Under the pieces are notes generated by a model that did not search any database, had not been told where the DNA came from, and saw only the letters and a list, made by a program, of their open reading frames with translations. DNA of 64,000 nucleotides, taken from NCBI RefSeq assembly GCF_023091745.1, contig NC_068910.1:91702170-91766169 (forward strand), given 5' to 3'. The stretch is from Budorcas taxicolor (taxonomy: Eukaryota > Chordata > Mammalia > Artiodactyla > Bovidae). Positions 11,086 through 22,371 of the stretch are shown in pieces. Positions within the stretch are counted from its first letter, which is position 1. Every line of letters begins with the position of its first letter. Position numbers and translations under genes: made by a program.

Positions 11086-11362
11086 ACTTTCATATTTGCC
11101 TGCTATGGAAACAGAAACTAGTAGACTCAATGACCAGTCCAAGGTCATACATCCACAACCCTGGGGTTGATATCCAAGTCTTTCCAATGTACTGTAATAA
11201 TTCTCATCTTCCTTATTTCTCCAAAAGAAGGATACAATTTATATTCAATGGAAAGAAATATTTAACCAACCAGCAAAATAGGTCTTCTGGAATCACATTT
11301 TAATATCTATTTTTAGAAGGAGAGAATTTATAGTTTCAGATGAATATAAACCAACATAGCCT

Positions 11363-11522
11363 TTGCTGCTGCTGCTGCTAAGTCGCTTCAGTTATGTCTG
11401 ACTCTGTGCGACCCCATAGACAGCAGCCCACCAGGCTCCCCTGTCCCTGGGATTCTCCAGGCAAGAACACTGGAGTGGGTTGCCATTTCCTTCTCCAATG
11501 CATGAAAGTGAAAAGTGAAAGT
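11363..11522 (-). mobile_element. Bov-A2 SINE, one monomer plus linker
   Basis: A (GCT)n end, then TAAGTCGCTTCAGTTATGTC through CCATTTCCTTCTCCAATGCA and the linker GAAAGTGAAAAGTGAAAGTA, where it stops. Read from the element's own 5' end, the first monomer is missing. No clear TSD. Confidence 0.9.
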
Positions 11523-11770
11523 AGAGACATGTAAAAGAAATTAAAGTAGCTAATATATAGATATATTCAATTTATGTAGAAGATAGAAAGTGATGCAAAA
11601 GAGAAAAGAGAGTAGATAAGAAAAGCCATTATTCACAGTAAATGTAAATTTAACATGGAAAATTTGAATCTATATAAAGGTAAATATCAAAATGTAACTG
11701 TACACATATAAACAAAAAATGCTGATTTTTGAAAGAAAATGAGGTGTAAAGGATAATTCTTAAACACCGG
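11523..11770. other. AT-rich intergenic sequence
   Basis: No repeat or gene recognised. Confidence 0.5.
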
Positions 11771-11780
11771 TGATTAAGAA

Positions 11781-12913
11781 TCACTGCAGATGGTGACTGC
11801 AGCCATGAAATTAAAAGACAATCATTCCTTGGAAGAAAAGCTATGTCCATCAGCAGATGAATGGATAAGAAAGCTGTGGTACATATACACAATGGAGTAT
11901 TACTCAGCCATTAAAAAGAATGCATTTGAATCAGTTCTAATGAGGTGGATGAAACTGGAGCCTATTATACAGAGTGAAGTAAGCCAGAATGAAAAACACC
12001 AATACAGTATACTAATGCATATATATGGAATTTAGAAAGATGGTAATGATAACCCTGTATGAGAGACAGCAAAAGAGACAGAGATGTATAGAACAGTCTT
12101 TTGGACTCTGTGGGAGAGGGAGAGGGTAGGATGATTTGGGAGAATGGCATTGAATCATGTATAATATCATATAAGAAATGAATCGCTAGTCCAGGTTTGA
12201 TGCAGGATACAGGATGCTTGGGGCTGGTGCACTGGGATGACTCAGAGGGATGGTACGGGGAGGGAATTGGGAGGGGGGTTCAGGATGGGGAACAGGTGTA
12301 TACCTGTGGCAGATTCATGTTGATGTATGGCAAAACCAATACAATATAGTAAAGTAATTAGCTTCCAATTAAAATAAATAAATTTATATTAAAAAAAGAA
12401 AAGCTATGACCAATCTAGACTGCATATTAAAAAGCAGAGACATTGCCAATAAATGTCCATCTATTCAAAGCTATGGTTTTTCCAGTAGTCATGTATGGAT
12501 GTGAGAGTTGGACCATAAGGAAAGCTGAGCACTGAATAATTGATGCTTTTGAACTGTGGTGTTGGAGAAGACTCTTTAGAGTCCCTTGGACTGCAGGAAG
12601 AACAAACCAGTCAATCCTAAAGGAAATCAACCCTGAATATTCACTGGAAGGACTGATGCTGAAGCTCTAATACTTTGGCCACCGGATGCAAAGAACTGGC
12701 TCATTGGTAAAGACCCTGATGCTGGGAAACATTGAAGGCAGGAGGAGAAGGGGATGACAGGGGATGAGATGGTTGAACAGCATCACTGACTCAATGGACA
12801 TGAGCTTGAGCAAGCTCCGAGAGTTGGCGATGGACAGCGAAGCCTGGTGTGCTGCAATCCATGAGGCTGCAAAGAATTGGGCATGACTGAGTGACTGAAT
12901 CGGACTGAACTGA
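11781..12913 (+). mobile_element. BovB LINE split by an L1 insertion
   Basis: BovB sequence begins at TCACTGCAGATGGTGACTGC, breaks at 11845, resumes at 12396 and ends in GGACTGAACTGA. Without the L1 and its duplicated site it is about 570 bp. A perfect 10-bp TSD, TGATTAAGAA, flanks it at 11771-11780 and 12914-12923. The ORF2 remnant has stops and lacks the catalytic core. Confidence 0.96.
11846..12395 (+). mobile_element. L1 LINE 3' end nested in BovB
   Basis: A 5'-truncated L1 carrying the end of ORF2 (frame with MEYYSAIKKNAFESVLMRW at about 11895-11950), the 3' UTR with GTATGGCAAAACCAATACAA, and an A-rich tail ending AAAAAA at about 12395. It is bounded by a perfect 13-bp TSD, AAGAAAAGCTATG, at 11833-11845 and 12396-12408. 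The site fits the A-rich preference of the L1 endonuclease. Confidence 0.96.
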
Positions 12914-12967
12914 TGATTAAGAAAATATAGGAGAACAAAATAAAAATATATTTACAGGTTTTTATGA

Positions 12968-13566
12968 AATGAAGTTATGTGTCCTCTCCAAATTCATACC
13001 TTGAGCCATAACCTTTAGTGGCTGTAGTTGTATGGGCCCTCCAAGAAAGCTATTAAGGTTAAATGAAGTCATATGGGTGGAGCCTTGATTCCAAAGGATT
13101 AGTGTCCTTATAGGAAGAAACAGCAGAAAGCTTGCTCTCTCCCGGCCTCCTGCTAGTGCACAAAGAAGAGGTCATTAGTGAAGTCGCTCAGTCCTGTCCA
13201 ACTCTTTGCGACCCCATGGGCTGTAGCCTACCAGGCTCCTTCATCCATGGGATTTTCCAGGCAAGAGTACTGGAGTGGGTTGCCATTGCCTTCTCCAGAG
13301 GAGCTTCCTGACCCAGGGATCAAACCCAGGTTTCCCCCATTGTAGGCAGACACTGCCATCTGAGCCACCAGGGAAGTGCTAATAGAAATACACATTAGAA
13401 ATGTAGCCATCAACAAGCCAGAAAGAGAGCTATTACAGGAAATCAACTTTGCCAGCACCTAGATCATGGGCCTTCCAGCATCCAGAGCTATGAGAATATA
13501 AATATTTGTTGTTGAAGTCACCCAGTGTGTGATATTTTGTTATAGCATCCTGAACAGACTAAAACA
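12968..13566 (+). mobile_element. MLT1-type LTR (ERVL-MaLR), interrupted by a SINE
   Basis: Segments follow the MLT1 consensus in order: GTGTCCTCTCCAAATTCATA, TTAAGGTTAAATGAAGTCAT, GGATTAGTGTCCTTATAGGA, then after a SINE AGCATCCAGAGCTATGAGAA, TGTTGTTGAAGTCACCCAGT and TTTTGTTATAGCATCCTGAA. It is a solo, non-coding LTR of an old non-autonomous retroelement. The Bov-tA at 13178-13376 splits it. No internal retroviral sequence adjoins. Confidence 0.85.
13178..13376 (-). mobile_element. Bov-tA SINE inserted in the MLT1 LTR
   Basis: GTGAAGTCGCTCAGTCCTGT through TGCCATCTGAGCCACCAGGG is a complete reverse-strand Bov-tA. Its B-box complement, GGATCAAACCC, is one change from the canonical one. TSDs were not clear. 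Confidence 0.92.
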
Positions 13567-13661
13567 GAGGTTGAAGCTATATTTAATACTAAATTTAACT
13601 TTTTAAGCAGACAAGTAAATCCGAACTCCTTCATCTTTTATTAAAAAAACAAATAATTGTT

Positions 13662-13710
13662 TGGTGGGGTCACAAAGTACTAGACATGAATGAGTGACTG
13701 AACAGCAACA
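13662..13710 (+). mobile_element. Ultra-short BovB tail insertion (49 bp)
   Basis: Only the last part of BovB is present: TGGTGGGGTCACAAAGTACT ... GAATGAGTGACTGAACAGCA. A 7-bp direct repeat AATTGTT at 13655-13661 and 13711-13717 flanks it, as expected from an extremely truncated target-primed insertion. Confidence 0.8.
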
Positions 13711-13717
13711 AATTGTT

Positions 13718-15379
13718 CAATATTTGTAACTAGCAAAAAGCAAAACCAATGATGTCTGCTTCAAATTGCTTTATGCTTGAAGTATTACATTTCATTGTTA
13801 AATTATAAAATATTGTTTTGGTCCTATGTGAGCTATGTATCTCTTGACTAGGTCTTCAGTTTACTCTTTATTTTTTGTCTTCTGACCCAGAATGTACATA
13901 GCAGATGATTTAAGGATTATGATATCGTTTACAACACTGGGAAAAACTGAATTATTAATTCTGACCAGCTAAAAGAGAAAGAGAGTAACAAACCACAAAT
14001 ATTTCTCTATGGTCATAATTTGCAAGCATAGCTAGTCAGGGGAGTTATATCATCCTGCAGTCTATAGAATGCCTGCAGTTCTACAGAGAACAATAGTACA
14101 CTGTCAAATATTGAGCCACTGAAATTCCGCCATTTCCCTCAAATTATAACTTTGTAGCAGATATTCAGTATTTATAATGGGGTAGATGCCAGCTTATTTG
14201 AGGAAGATCTGCAGAGAATTTACTCTGGGCAATTTATTCCAGATTCTGATGGAACTAACTATTTTATATCTTCCTTGGATATAAAGCCAAGAGGGTGCAT
14301 AGCCTTCTAAGGATCTTTTAGCTCAATCAGAGCTCCCAAATGCAAAATTCAGCATTCTGGGCCACAATGTGTAGATTTATAACATCCCCTGGGGATCTTT
14401 AGATCTATAAACCAATCAGCTGATTACCTTTACCCATTTATGCTATTTTCTCTTGTGGATTACTTCCATCTGGGGTTTTAATTGGCTTTTTATCTTATAT
14501 TGACTATATTTAATAGGATAATCATTCTTATTTTATATTTAGTAAATATATCATGTTTATATTAAAAGCAAGAGCAGGTTTCAGTTAACTATTGAAGAAC
14601 TACATTAAAAAGTGATGGGAATAGAGAAAGCTTTCTACAAAGTGGAACAAAAGAAAAACTATTTGTCATGGAGCCTCTTAAGGGTAAAATCCAAGGCTTA
14701 TTCCTTCAGTGTGTCTGATGTTTCAGCTGAATTTAATTTATCATCCAACTCCAAATAGAGTTACAAATATGTAACAAATATGTTACAAATATATAAATGA
14801 GTGTCTAGTTAAGATTCTGAAAATTTCACAGACACTTGGATAAAAAATAAAACAAAATAAATATCCTTACAGCTTATACATTCTTTTGCATGGGAATGTT
14901 AAAAACAAAGTGATGAGTACCTGTTTTAAAATCCAAGACTCTCTCTTTAGAAATAGAAAACCTACTTCTGAGTATTTAATGACATTGACTAATGAAAATA
15001 ATTAATTTTTATAAAGAAGAAAAGTGTGATATTTGAATTTACCTTTATTTTTGGAGGGACAGCCATTAAAATATAAATTATTTTCATCAAATTATTTGGA
15101 TAGGGTGATGAACCATAAAATATTTTAAGTAGCCAAACAAGATGTTAGTCATCATATAGCTGTCCTTACATATACAAGTATTGATAACCTGCAAATTACT
15201 TAAATGGTATCACTATATCACTGTTTAATTTCAGTAGTTAGTCTTATGCAGCATCTCAAACTCATGATTTTTAATTTTTTCCTTAAATTGTTGATATTTT
15301 AGAAGTTATTTAAAATCACTCTTCATTGGAATAATGGTTGGGTATGTTTTCCAGTTTTACATATTCATATTACTAGGCA
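13718..15379. other. AT-rich intergenic sequence, nothing recognised
   Basis: No mobile element or gene is recognised. A small tandem repeat of an 11-mer (TTACAAATATG / TAACAAATATG / TTACAAATATA) lies at 14761-14793. Confidence 0.45.
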
Positions 15380-15392
15380 ATATGTCTAACCT

Positions 15393-15573
15393 GGGCTTCC
15401 CAGGTGATAAAGAATCTGCCTGCCTGGGGTTGGGGAGATCCCCTGGAGAAGGGAATGGATACCCACTCCAGTACTCTTGTCTGGAGAATCCCATGGAAAA
15501 GGGAGACTGGTGGGCTACAGTCCATGGGGTTGCAAAGATTCAGACATGACTGAGTAACTAAACACTAGTATAT
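15393..15573 (+). mobile_element. Bov-tA SINE with short internal deletion
   Basis: The head GGGCTTCCCAGGTGATAAAG lacks part of the A-box region, and the B box is lost (TGCCTGCCTGGGGTTGGGGA). The body is normal to GAGTAACTAAACACT. A 13-bp TSD with one mismatch flanks it: ATATGTCTAACCT at 15380-15392 and ATATATCTAACCT at 15574-15586. It could not be transcribed from its own Pol III promoter. Confidence 0.92.
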
Positions 15574-15586
15574 ATATATCTAACCT

Positions 15587-16380
15587 ATTTTTTTTCCAAG
15601 CGTTTTTGATAGTCAAAAATGATTTAGATTTAATCCTTGGAAAGAATCTGTCATCATCTTTAATAGCTTTTAGAGGACCATCATTTGAAGTTCATATGCA
15701 ACTAGGAAAAATAATTATACCAGAACATTAGCTTTAGACAGTGAACTTAAGCTTCATGATTCCTTGTTCTTACAGAGGAGATATGTATTTAAGGGTATTT
15801 TTAATATAATTTTTACATTTTCACATTCTTTGATTAATTTATTCAATATTTATTCATCCAGTTCTGGCTATATTCAATACATAGTCCTAAACATCACAGG
15901 AAGACAAAGTTTGTGGTCTTCAAATCTACTATGAAAATTCAGATATCAACAAATATATTATCAAAGAGATAAATTAAGTGACATAAATTGGACATTAACT
16001 AGAATTTAGGTATGGAAAGGGTAACTCTTAGTTGGCAGATCAGGGGAAGCTTCATGATATCCTGTGGGCTGATAGGGCTCATTCAACTTGCTAACTCACT
16101 AGTATGATGAGAACAAGATAGATAGGTTTGGGGAGGTTAATAAAGGCAATAATTTGGTGCCAGAAGTAGTGAGACTACTGTGGAATAGACTCCAAGCATG
16201 AGAATGGTCAGCTGTCCAACAGGATGGATTAAAACTAGTGTTTCTTAATCTGCAGTGGGATGGTTATTATCTATTGGCCAGAGGAGTACACGTCCAAGCT
16301 GGTTCTTGAACAATGGCACAGTGATGGAAATATCCATGCTTCAATTCTAGGGCTCAGAGTTGACATAATTACCAGCCAGT
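15587..16380. other. Intergenic sequence, nothing recognised
   Basis: No repeat is confidently recognised. 15830-15900 weakly resembles old mammalian interspersed repeat text, but not enough to name. Confidence 0.4.
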
Positions 16381-16392
16381 AGCCTTGAAAAT

Positions 16393-16604
16393 GGCTTCCC
16401 TTGTAGCTCAGTTGGTAAAGAACTCTCCTGCAATGCAGGAGACCCAGGTTCAATTCCTGGGTTGGGAACTTCCCCTGGAGAAGGAAATGGCAACCCACTC
16501 CAGTATTCCTGTCTGGAGAATCCCATGGACTGAGGAACCTGGAGGGCCATAGTCCATGGGGTCACAAGAGTTGGACATGACTTAGAGACTAAACCACCAC
16601 CACC
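16393..16604 (+). mobile_element. Bov-tA SINE, full length
   Basis: The head GGCTTCCCTTGTAGCTCAGT, the B-box-like GGTTCAATTCC, the body and the (ACC)n tail (AAACCACCACCACC) are all present. A perfect 12-bp TSD, AGCCTTGAAAAT, lies at 16381-16392 and 16605-16616. Confidence 0.96.
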
Positions 16605-16616
16605 AGCCTTGAAAAT

Positions 16617-17768
16617 AAAGATATAGTCTATTCTCTTCAGAGAAATTATATGCTTCTTAGGCATCCCCAGGGCTAAAATTCAGCTTTGGGCTACCAGAAA
16701 AGAAAGTTTCCAAGAGGAACCTTAATCAGGTGTACTGAGAATACCACTGGAAGAAGTGGAGATGCTGTTATCTGTACAGGGTCAAGTGGAATAGCACTTT
16801 AGTCCTTTCGTCCTTACAGTATGAACAGTATTAAAAATTTGCAGATTAGGAAACCAGAGCTGGGAAAAAGTAACTGCCCAATATTACACAACCAGGAAAT
16901 GACAGAACCAAAACTTTAGGCCAAGTCTTCTCTTTCCCAAATCCTATTTCACTCCACATCAAGTAATATGCTGGAGACTAATATGAAACAAATTTGTTAG
17001 AAGATTAGAAATTTAGATAAAATTTGAAAAGTATCTATCATTATAAAACAACCATCAGAATATCTTGAAAGCTCTGACTGGGCTTTGAGTAGAAGGCCAC
17101 ACATAGGCACGTGTGCAGTAAGTTAACATTCATTTATTGTGATTGTATCTGAGTGTGAAGAAACAGATGGGCATGGAAAAACTCACAGAATCAATGAAGT
17201 GTCCGGAATTGAAAACTGATGAACATCTGAGATGCTTCTCTTCAGTTTGGCTGGATGATAGAGTATTATGAATTTATTTAGAAAGAATGGAATTTCTACA
17301 TTTACACGAATGACCACAGGAAAATGTGAAACTAAGAGATTGTTTCTGGTTTGTATTTGAGGTTTAAAATAAATATGAAAGAGTGAAGAGCTTTCTCCGC
17401 TATGCCTGACAAGTATACTTTACATTCTAGACCACATTTGGGCATGAGCACAATGAATTTTCACAGAAGTTAGAGGCCAGGTGACATCAGAAGGTCTGGC
17501 AGATTCTCTTTGCTTTGGTAGCCACGATCTAAATTGTACATCATTTTCAGTAAATGTAGCTTTACTATCTTAAGGTTAAATAACCAAAGGTGTGATTTTT
17601 AATATTTTGTTGTACTTGATAAAATATTCTAAAATATCTTTTAATCTTCATTCTTATTGAGACACTCAACCTATTAAAAACTACATAAAAATTACAAAGT
17701 CCTTCTTATATCCTAAAAGTTTGCATTGTTTATAACATTACTTCATCTAGTTATTAATGAAGGGTTAA
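16617..17768. other. Intergenic sequence with one probable MIR
   Basis: Apart from the MIR-like stretch at 16800-16950 I recognise nothing. The sequence is AT-rich after 17540. Confidence 0.4.
16800..16950 (-). mobile_element. MIR-like SINE (old)
   Basis: TTTGCAGATTAGGAAACCAG ... AACTGCCCAATATTACACAA follows the reverse complement of the MIR core ('ttacagatgaggaaactgag ... cttgcccaaggtcacaca'). Confidence 0.6.
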
Positions 17769-18501
17769 CCTCTTGAAAGTGAAAGAGGAGAGTGAAAAAG
17801 CTCAACATTCAGAAAACTAATATCATGGCATTTGGTCCCATCACTTCATGGCAAATAGATGGGGAAACAGGGAAACAGTGGAGACAGTGTCAGACTTTAT
17901 TTTTGGGGGCTCCAAAATCACTGCAGATGGTGATTGCAGCCATGAAATTAAAAGATGCTTACTTATCAGAAGGAAAGTTATGACCAACCTAGATAGAGTA
18001 TTCAAAAGCAGAGACATTACTTTGCCAACAAAGGTCTGTCTAGTCAAAGCTATGGTTTTTCCAGTGGTCATGTATGGATGCGAGAGTTGGACTGTGAAGA
18101 AAGCTAAGTACCTAAGAACTGATGCTTTTGAACTGTGGTGTTGGAGAAGACTCTTGAGAGTTCCTTGGACTGCAAGGAGATCCAACCAGTCCATCCTAAA
18201 GGAGATCAGTCCTGGGTGTTCATTGGTAGGACTGATGCTGAAGCTGAAACTCTAATACTTTGGCCACCTCATGTGAAGAGTTGACTCATTGGAAAAGACT
18301 CTGATGCTGGGAGGGATTGGGGGCAGGAGGAGAAGGGGACGACAGAGGATGAGATGACTGAATGGCATCACCGACTCGATGGATGTGGGTTTGAGTGAAC
18401 TCTGGGAGATGGTGATGGACAGGGAGGCCTGGCGTGCTGCAGTTTATGGGGTTGCAAAGAGTTGGACACGACTGAGTGACTGAACTGAGCTGAACTGAAC
18501 C
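17769..18501 (+). mobile_element. BovB LINE, 5'-truncated
   Basis: Begins at CCTCTTGAAAGTGAAAGAGG, about 25 codons beyond the YADD motif, and runs to GAACTGAGCTGAACTGAAC. Small deletions are visible: 'TTGGCTTA' is missing before CTCAACATTCAG. An extra GGGAAACA block at about 17862 splits ORF2 into two frames (17792-17983 and 17848-18255). No TSD found. Confidence 0.94.
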
Positions 18502-18589
18502 AAAGGCCCGTACTATAACTAGGTACCCATAATACTTGTTTTCAGAAGCTTATTTTTTTCCCTTAAGTTCTTTCTTTCATGTGTTTTAT

Positions 18590-18751
18590 GGAGAAGGGGA
18601 TGACAGAAGATGAGATGGTTGGAGGGTTTCACCAACTCAACTGACATGAGTTTGAGCAAGCTCCGGGAGATGGTGAGGGACAGGCAAGCCTGGCATGCAC
18701 AGGGTCACAAAGAGTCAGATACAACTGAGTGACTGAACAACAACAACAACA
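18590..18751 (+). mobile_element. BovB LINE, short 3' end
   Basis: GGAGAAGGGGATGACAGAAG to CTGAACAACAACAACAAC. It has an (AAC)n tail, unlike the TGAAC tail of its neighbour, so it is a separate insertion. Confidence 0.9.
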
Positions 18752-19909
18752 ATTTCCATAATTCAAATCCATCTATTTGTTTCATGTTAAAATAAAAATA
18801 TGTGGTGGGTAGTATTTTACACTCAGTAAGAATGCATTTGTTTCCTTTCAAACTTATCTTTAATTGAGGAGAGCACTGGAATGGATGAAGAGATTATCTC
18901 CAAGCAAATTGAACAGGTGAACAAGATTTAAGGTAATTTTTGCCAACCATGTCCATCTTAACTTATCTAATGACAGAAACACATACAAGCAACACTAGTA
19001 CTATTTGTAGGAAATATGCACTTAGTAACAATAAATTTACTGTACAGTTTAGAACTGAAGACGCCTGGCAAGAAGAATTACATAAACACAGAAATAGTGA
19101 TAAAGAGATACTTAAGGAAAAGTCAAACTCATTTGGTTAAGATAAACTCGTCTAGCAAAGAATTTGGGACATAAGTTTTGGAAGTTGTGGCATGATCAGA
19201 TTTTCAAAAGTCTCATATGCAGGACGGAGAGCAGAGTTATAGGTGCTGCTAAGTAATTATACAAATTTCTTGTGAAATAATTTGGTAACACTGACTACAG
19301 CTTGGGCTATAAGGAGGGACCTAATGTTTCTAGGCCAGATGCTACTGAAAGTTAAGCTGAGGGCATGATTCTTAATAAGGCTGGTACTTCCCCACATTTT
19401 ATCTTCAATATATGGCTGCTGAACCAAGTTTTATCACAGTGTCATTTCATGTCCTTATGTATTTGTATCAATAACTGGTCTTTCTTGGTATATAATATCT
19501 GTTTCCCTAAAACAACATCTAATTTCAGTTCTTATTATATTCTCTCTATTCTCAATTCATTGTAATCAACCTTTAGTTGAAAAAGTACAGAGATGATGAG
19601 ACTAGTATTTAGATGCTGGCATCTTTCAGTAGGCCTTGGTGTTTCAGCTGTTTTCCCCTTACACAAAATCTATATCCTAAGAGAATAGAGAAGCAACTCT
19701 TAGGAGGACCCTTGTAACAGCAGTCATCAAGGACAGTTGAAAGAGTTGTTGCTAAAGTGAACATATAGTTCATTTTAAGAAAGGGGAGTTCTTAATGGGA
19801 TGCTGGAGAGAAAAAGAATTACCTATTAGCAATTTTAAAAGAGTTTTCTATTATACAGATCTTTATATATAGGTTAACTGCCCTCCAAGATTTCCTTTTA
19901 AATCAAAGT
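18752..19909. other. Intergenic sequence, nothing recognised
   Basis: No repeat or gene recognised. The frames at 18940-19140 and 19365-19565 have no visible domain. Confidence 0.4.
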
Positions 19910-19920
19910 ATGCAAGATCA

Positions 19921-20370
19921 AGGCTATGATTTTTCCAGTGGTCATGTATGGATGTGAGAGTTGGACTGTGAAGAAAGCTGAGCACTGAAAAATTGATGCT
20001 TTTGAACAGTGGTGTTGGAGAAGACTCCTGAGAGTCCCTTAGACTGCAAGGAGATCCAACCAGTCCATCCTAAAGGAGATCAGTGCTGGGTGTTCATTGG
20101 AAGACTGATGCTGAAGCTGAAACTCTAATACTTTGGCCACCTCATGCGAAGAGTTGACTCATTGGAAAAGACTCTAATGCTGGGAGGGATTGGGGGCAGG
20201 AGGAGAAGGGGATGACAGAGGATGAGATGGCTGGATAGCATCACCAACTCGATAGACATGAGTTTGAGTGAACTCCGGGAGTTGGTGATGGACAGGGAGG
20301 CCTAGCGTGCTGCAATTCGTGGGGTCGCAAAAAGTCGGACATGACTGAGCGACTGAACTGAACTGAACTG
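19921..20370 (+). mobile_element. BovB LINE, 5'-truncated, clear TSD
   Basis: AGGCTATGATTTTTCCAGTG to CTGAACTGAACTGAACTG, with a perfect 11-bp TSD, ATGCAAGATCA, at 19910-19920 and 20371-20381. The ORF2 remnant is broken by stops, for example in GCACTGAAAAATTGATGC. Confidence 0.96.
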
Positions 20371-20381
20371 ATGCAAGATCA

Positions 20382-20711
20382 GTGGCTTACTATGAAATGT
20401 CATCATTTTGAACTTCTTCACAGGCTGCACAGAGCTTCTGTACTGATTTTATTTTATTGGGAGCTGTAAGCATTTAAAAATTTTTATTTATTATTACTTT
20501 TACTGTTACATTCTTTTTATTATAGTTTTTTATTTTTTTAATTTTAAAATCTTTAATTCTTACAAAATCCTGAAACGTTGACCATACAGTGAGAAAAAAA
20601 TCTCATAAGATTTTTCATGTTTAAAAATAAGAGAATACATTATTTTATCAACATTTTAAAAATAATTGAAATACAGTAAGTGACTTTGAAACATTAGAAA
20701 CTAAGGACAAA
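20382..20711. other. AT-rich spacer
   Basis: Very AT-rich (TTTTATTATTTTTTAATTTT-like text at 20500-20560). No repeat family recognised. Confidence 0.4.
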
Positions 20712-20719
20712 AAATGGAC

Positions 20720-20876
20720 AATGGAGGATGAGATGGTTGTGCCTTCACCGACTCAATGAAAGAATTTGGAACATGAGTTTGAGTGAGCTCCCAGAGATGG
20801 AGATGGACAGGGAAGCCTGCAATCCATGAGGTCACAAGGAGTTGGACACGACTGACTGACTGAACAACAATAACAG
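20720..20876 (+). mobile_element. BovB LINE, short diverged 3' end
   Basis: AATGGAGGATGAGATGGTTG ... TTGGACACGACTGACTGACT ... AACAACAATAACA. Probable 8-bp TSD AAATGGAC at 20712-20719 and 20877-20884. Confidence 0.85.
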
Positions 20877-20884
20877 AAATGGAC

Positions 20885-21399
20885 CTAGAGGTTCAGTTTT
20901 ATTGTTATTCTCTAAGGATGGAATATTATAAACACGCCCATGACACCTGGTTTCATCTCTTTGTTCCTTTCAGTCCTGCTTTTCTTTAGGAGCTGGAATG
21001 ACGCTGTATTTGTTCTCCTGTCTCTTCCTTGGCCAAACCATCCCCATGAAGAAACATCTTCTAGTATATTAACCTGTAGCAAACCTCCATAAGAAAAGTA
21101 GGCATGAAAGTTTCCAAGTCCCTTTCAAAATTCATATAATTAGTTAACCCATTTCTCACTTGGTTTTCATGCCAATAATTTCTCCTTTCACTTGTTAAGT
21201 TTCATTATATGAGTTGCCAGTATAAATGACTGGGCAGGTCTGATAACTGTTCTTTTAACTGTGAGTAGCTTGGTATTTTGTTAATTCCAGTGTAAATGCT
21301 TAGTTATGAGTCTTTTATTTCAAAGATTAGACAATACACCAAAGTAACAGCTTGTGCCATATGCCTTATTTAGTTAGTTAGCTCCTTATTTTAAGTACT
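20885..21399. other. Intergenic sequence, nothing recognised
   Basis: No repeat or gene recognised. Confidence 0.4.
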
Positions 21400-21409
21400 A
21401 GTGGTTTAG

Positions 21410-21681
21410 ATGGGAGAAGGCAATGGCACCCCATTCCAGTACTCTTGCCTGGAAAATCCCATGGAAGGAGGAGCCTGGTGGGCTGCAGTCCATGGGGTCG
21501 CTAAGAGTCAGACACGACTGAGTGACTTCACTTTGACTTTTCACTTTCATGCGTTGGAGAAGGAAATGGCAACCCACTCTGGTATTCTTGCCTGGAGAAT
21601 TCCAGGGACCAGGGAGCCTGGTGGGCTGCCATCTATGGGGTCGCACAGAGTCGGACACGACTGAAGCGACTCAGCAGCAGC
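21410..21681 (+). mobile_element. Bov-A2 SINE (dimer), full length
   Basis: A plus-strand Bov-A2. First monomer GGGAGAAGGCAATGGCACCC, linker CACTTTGACTTTTCACTTTC, second monomer, then the tail CAGCAGCAGC. A perfect 10-bp TSD, AGTGGTTTAG, lies at 21400-21409 and 21682-21691. The 84-codon frame through it is a SINE translation. Confidence 0.96.
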
Positions 21682-21983
21682 AGTGGTTTAGTTTAGAGAT
21701 GGTTTTACTTATTTTTCTTAATAGATGGGCTAGATGTATCACTAGATGCAGTGCATCAAAACATATTAGCCCTTTAAAAACATGGTATTGAGAGCAATCA
21801 ACTGCCTAAGAGAAAATATTGGGGGGTTAACTTAAAATTTAATAATATTCCAGAGTCAAAGAAAATATTTTATACTTATATCTTTTAATTTACACTTTCT
21901 ATAACTAATTATCAGTTTCAATGTTTATTTTTAGTTTTGTCAATTTTTTTTTCCTTCTAAGTTTACAATCCTGCTGTTCAAAT

Positions 21984-22355
21984 ATTGTATATTAATGCAT
22001 ATGTATGGAATCTAGAAAAATGGTGCAGATGCACTTGTTTGAAGGGCAGGAAAAGAGTTGCAGATGTAGAGAATGGATGTGTGGATGTAGGGGAGGAAGG
22101 GAGGGTGAGATGAACTGGGAGAGTAGGGCTGACATATATGCACTACCATATATAAAATAGCCAGTGTAGAGCTGCTGTATAACACAGGGAGCTTAGCTAG
22201 GTACTCTGTGATGACCAAGAGGGGCGGGTTGAGGGGATGTGGAAGGGAGTTTCAAGAGGGAGGGGATATATGTACCGATAGAGCTGATTCACTTTGTTGT
22301 ACAGCAGAATCTAACATAAATTTGTAATGCATTTATACTCTAATAATAAAATAAA
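21984..22355 (+). mobile_element. L1 LINE 3' end
   Basis: ATTAATGCATATGTATGGAA through GTTGTACAGCAGAATCTAAC to TAATAATAAAATAAAA is an L1 3' UTR different from the young one at 11846-12395. Flanks ATCCTGCTGTTCAAAT (21968-21983) and ATCCTATTGTTTAAAT (22356-22371) match at 13 of 16 positions and are probably an aged TSD. Confidence 0.88.
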
Positions 22356-22371
22356 ATCCTATTGTTTAAAT

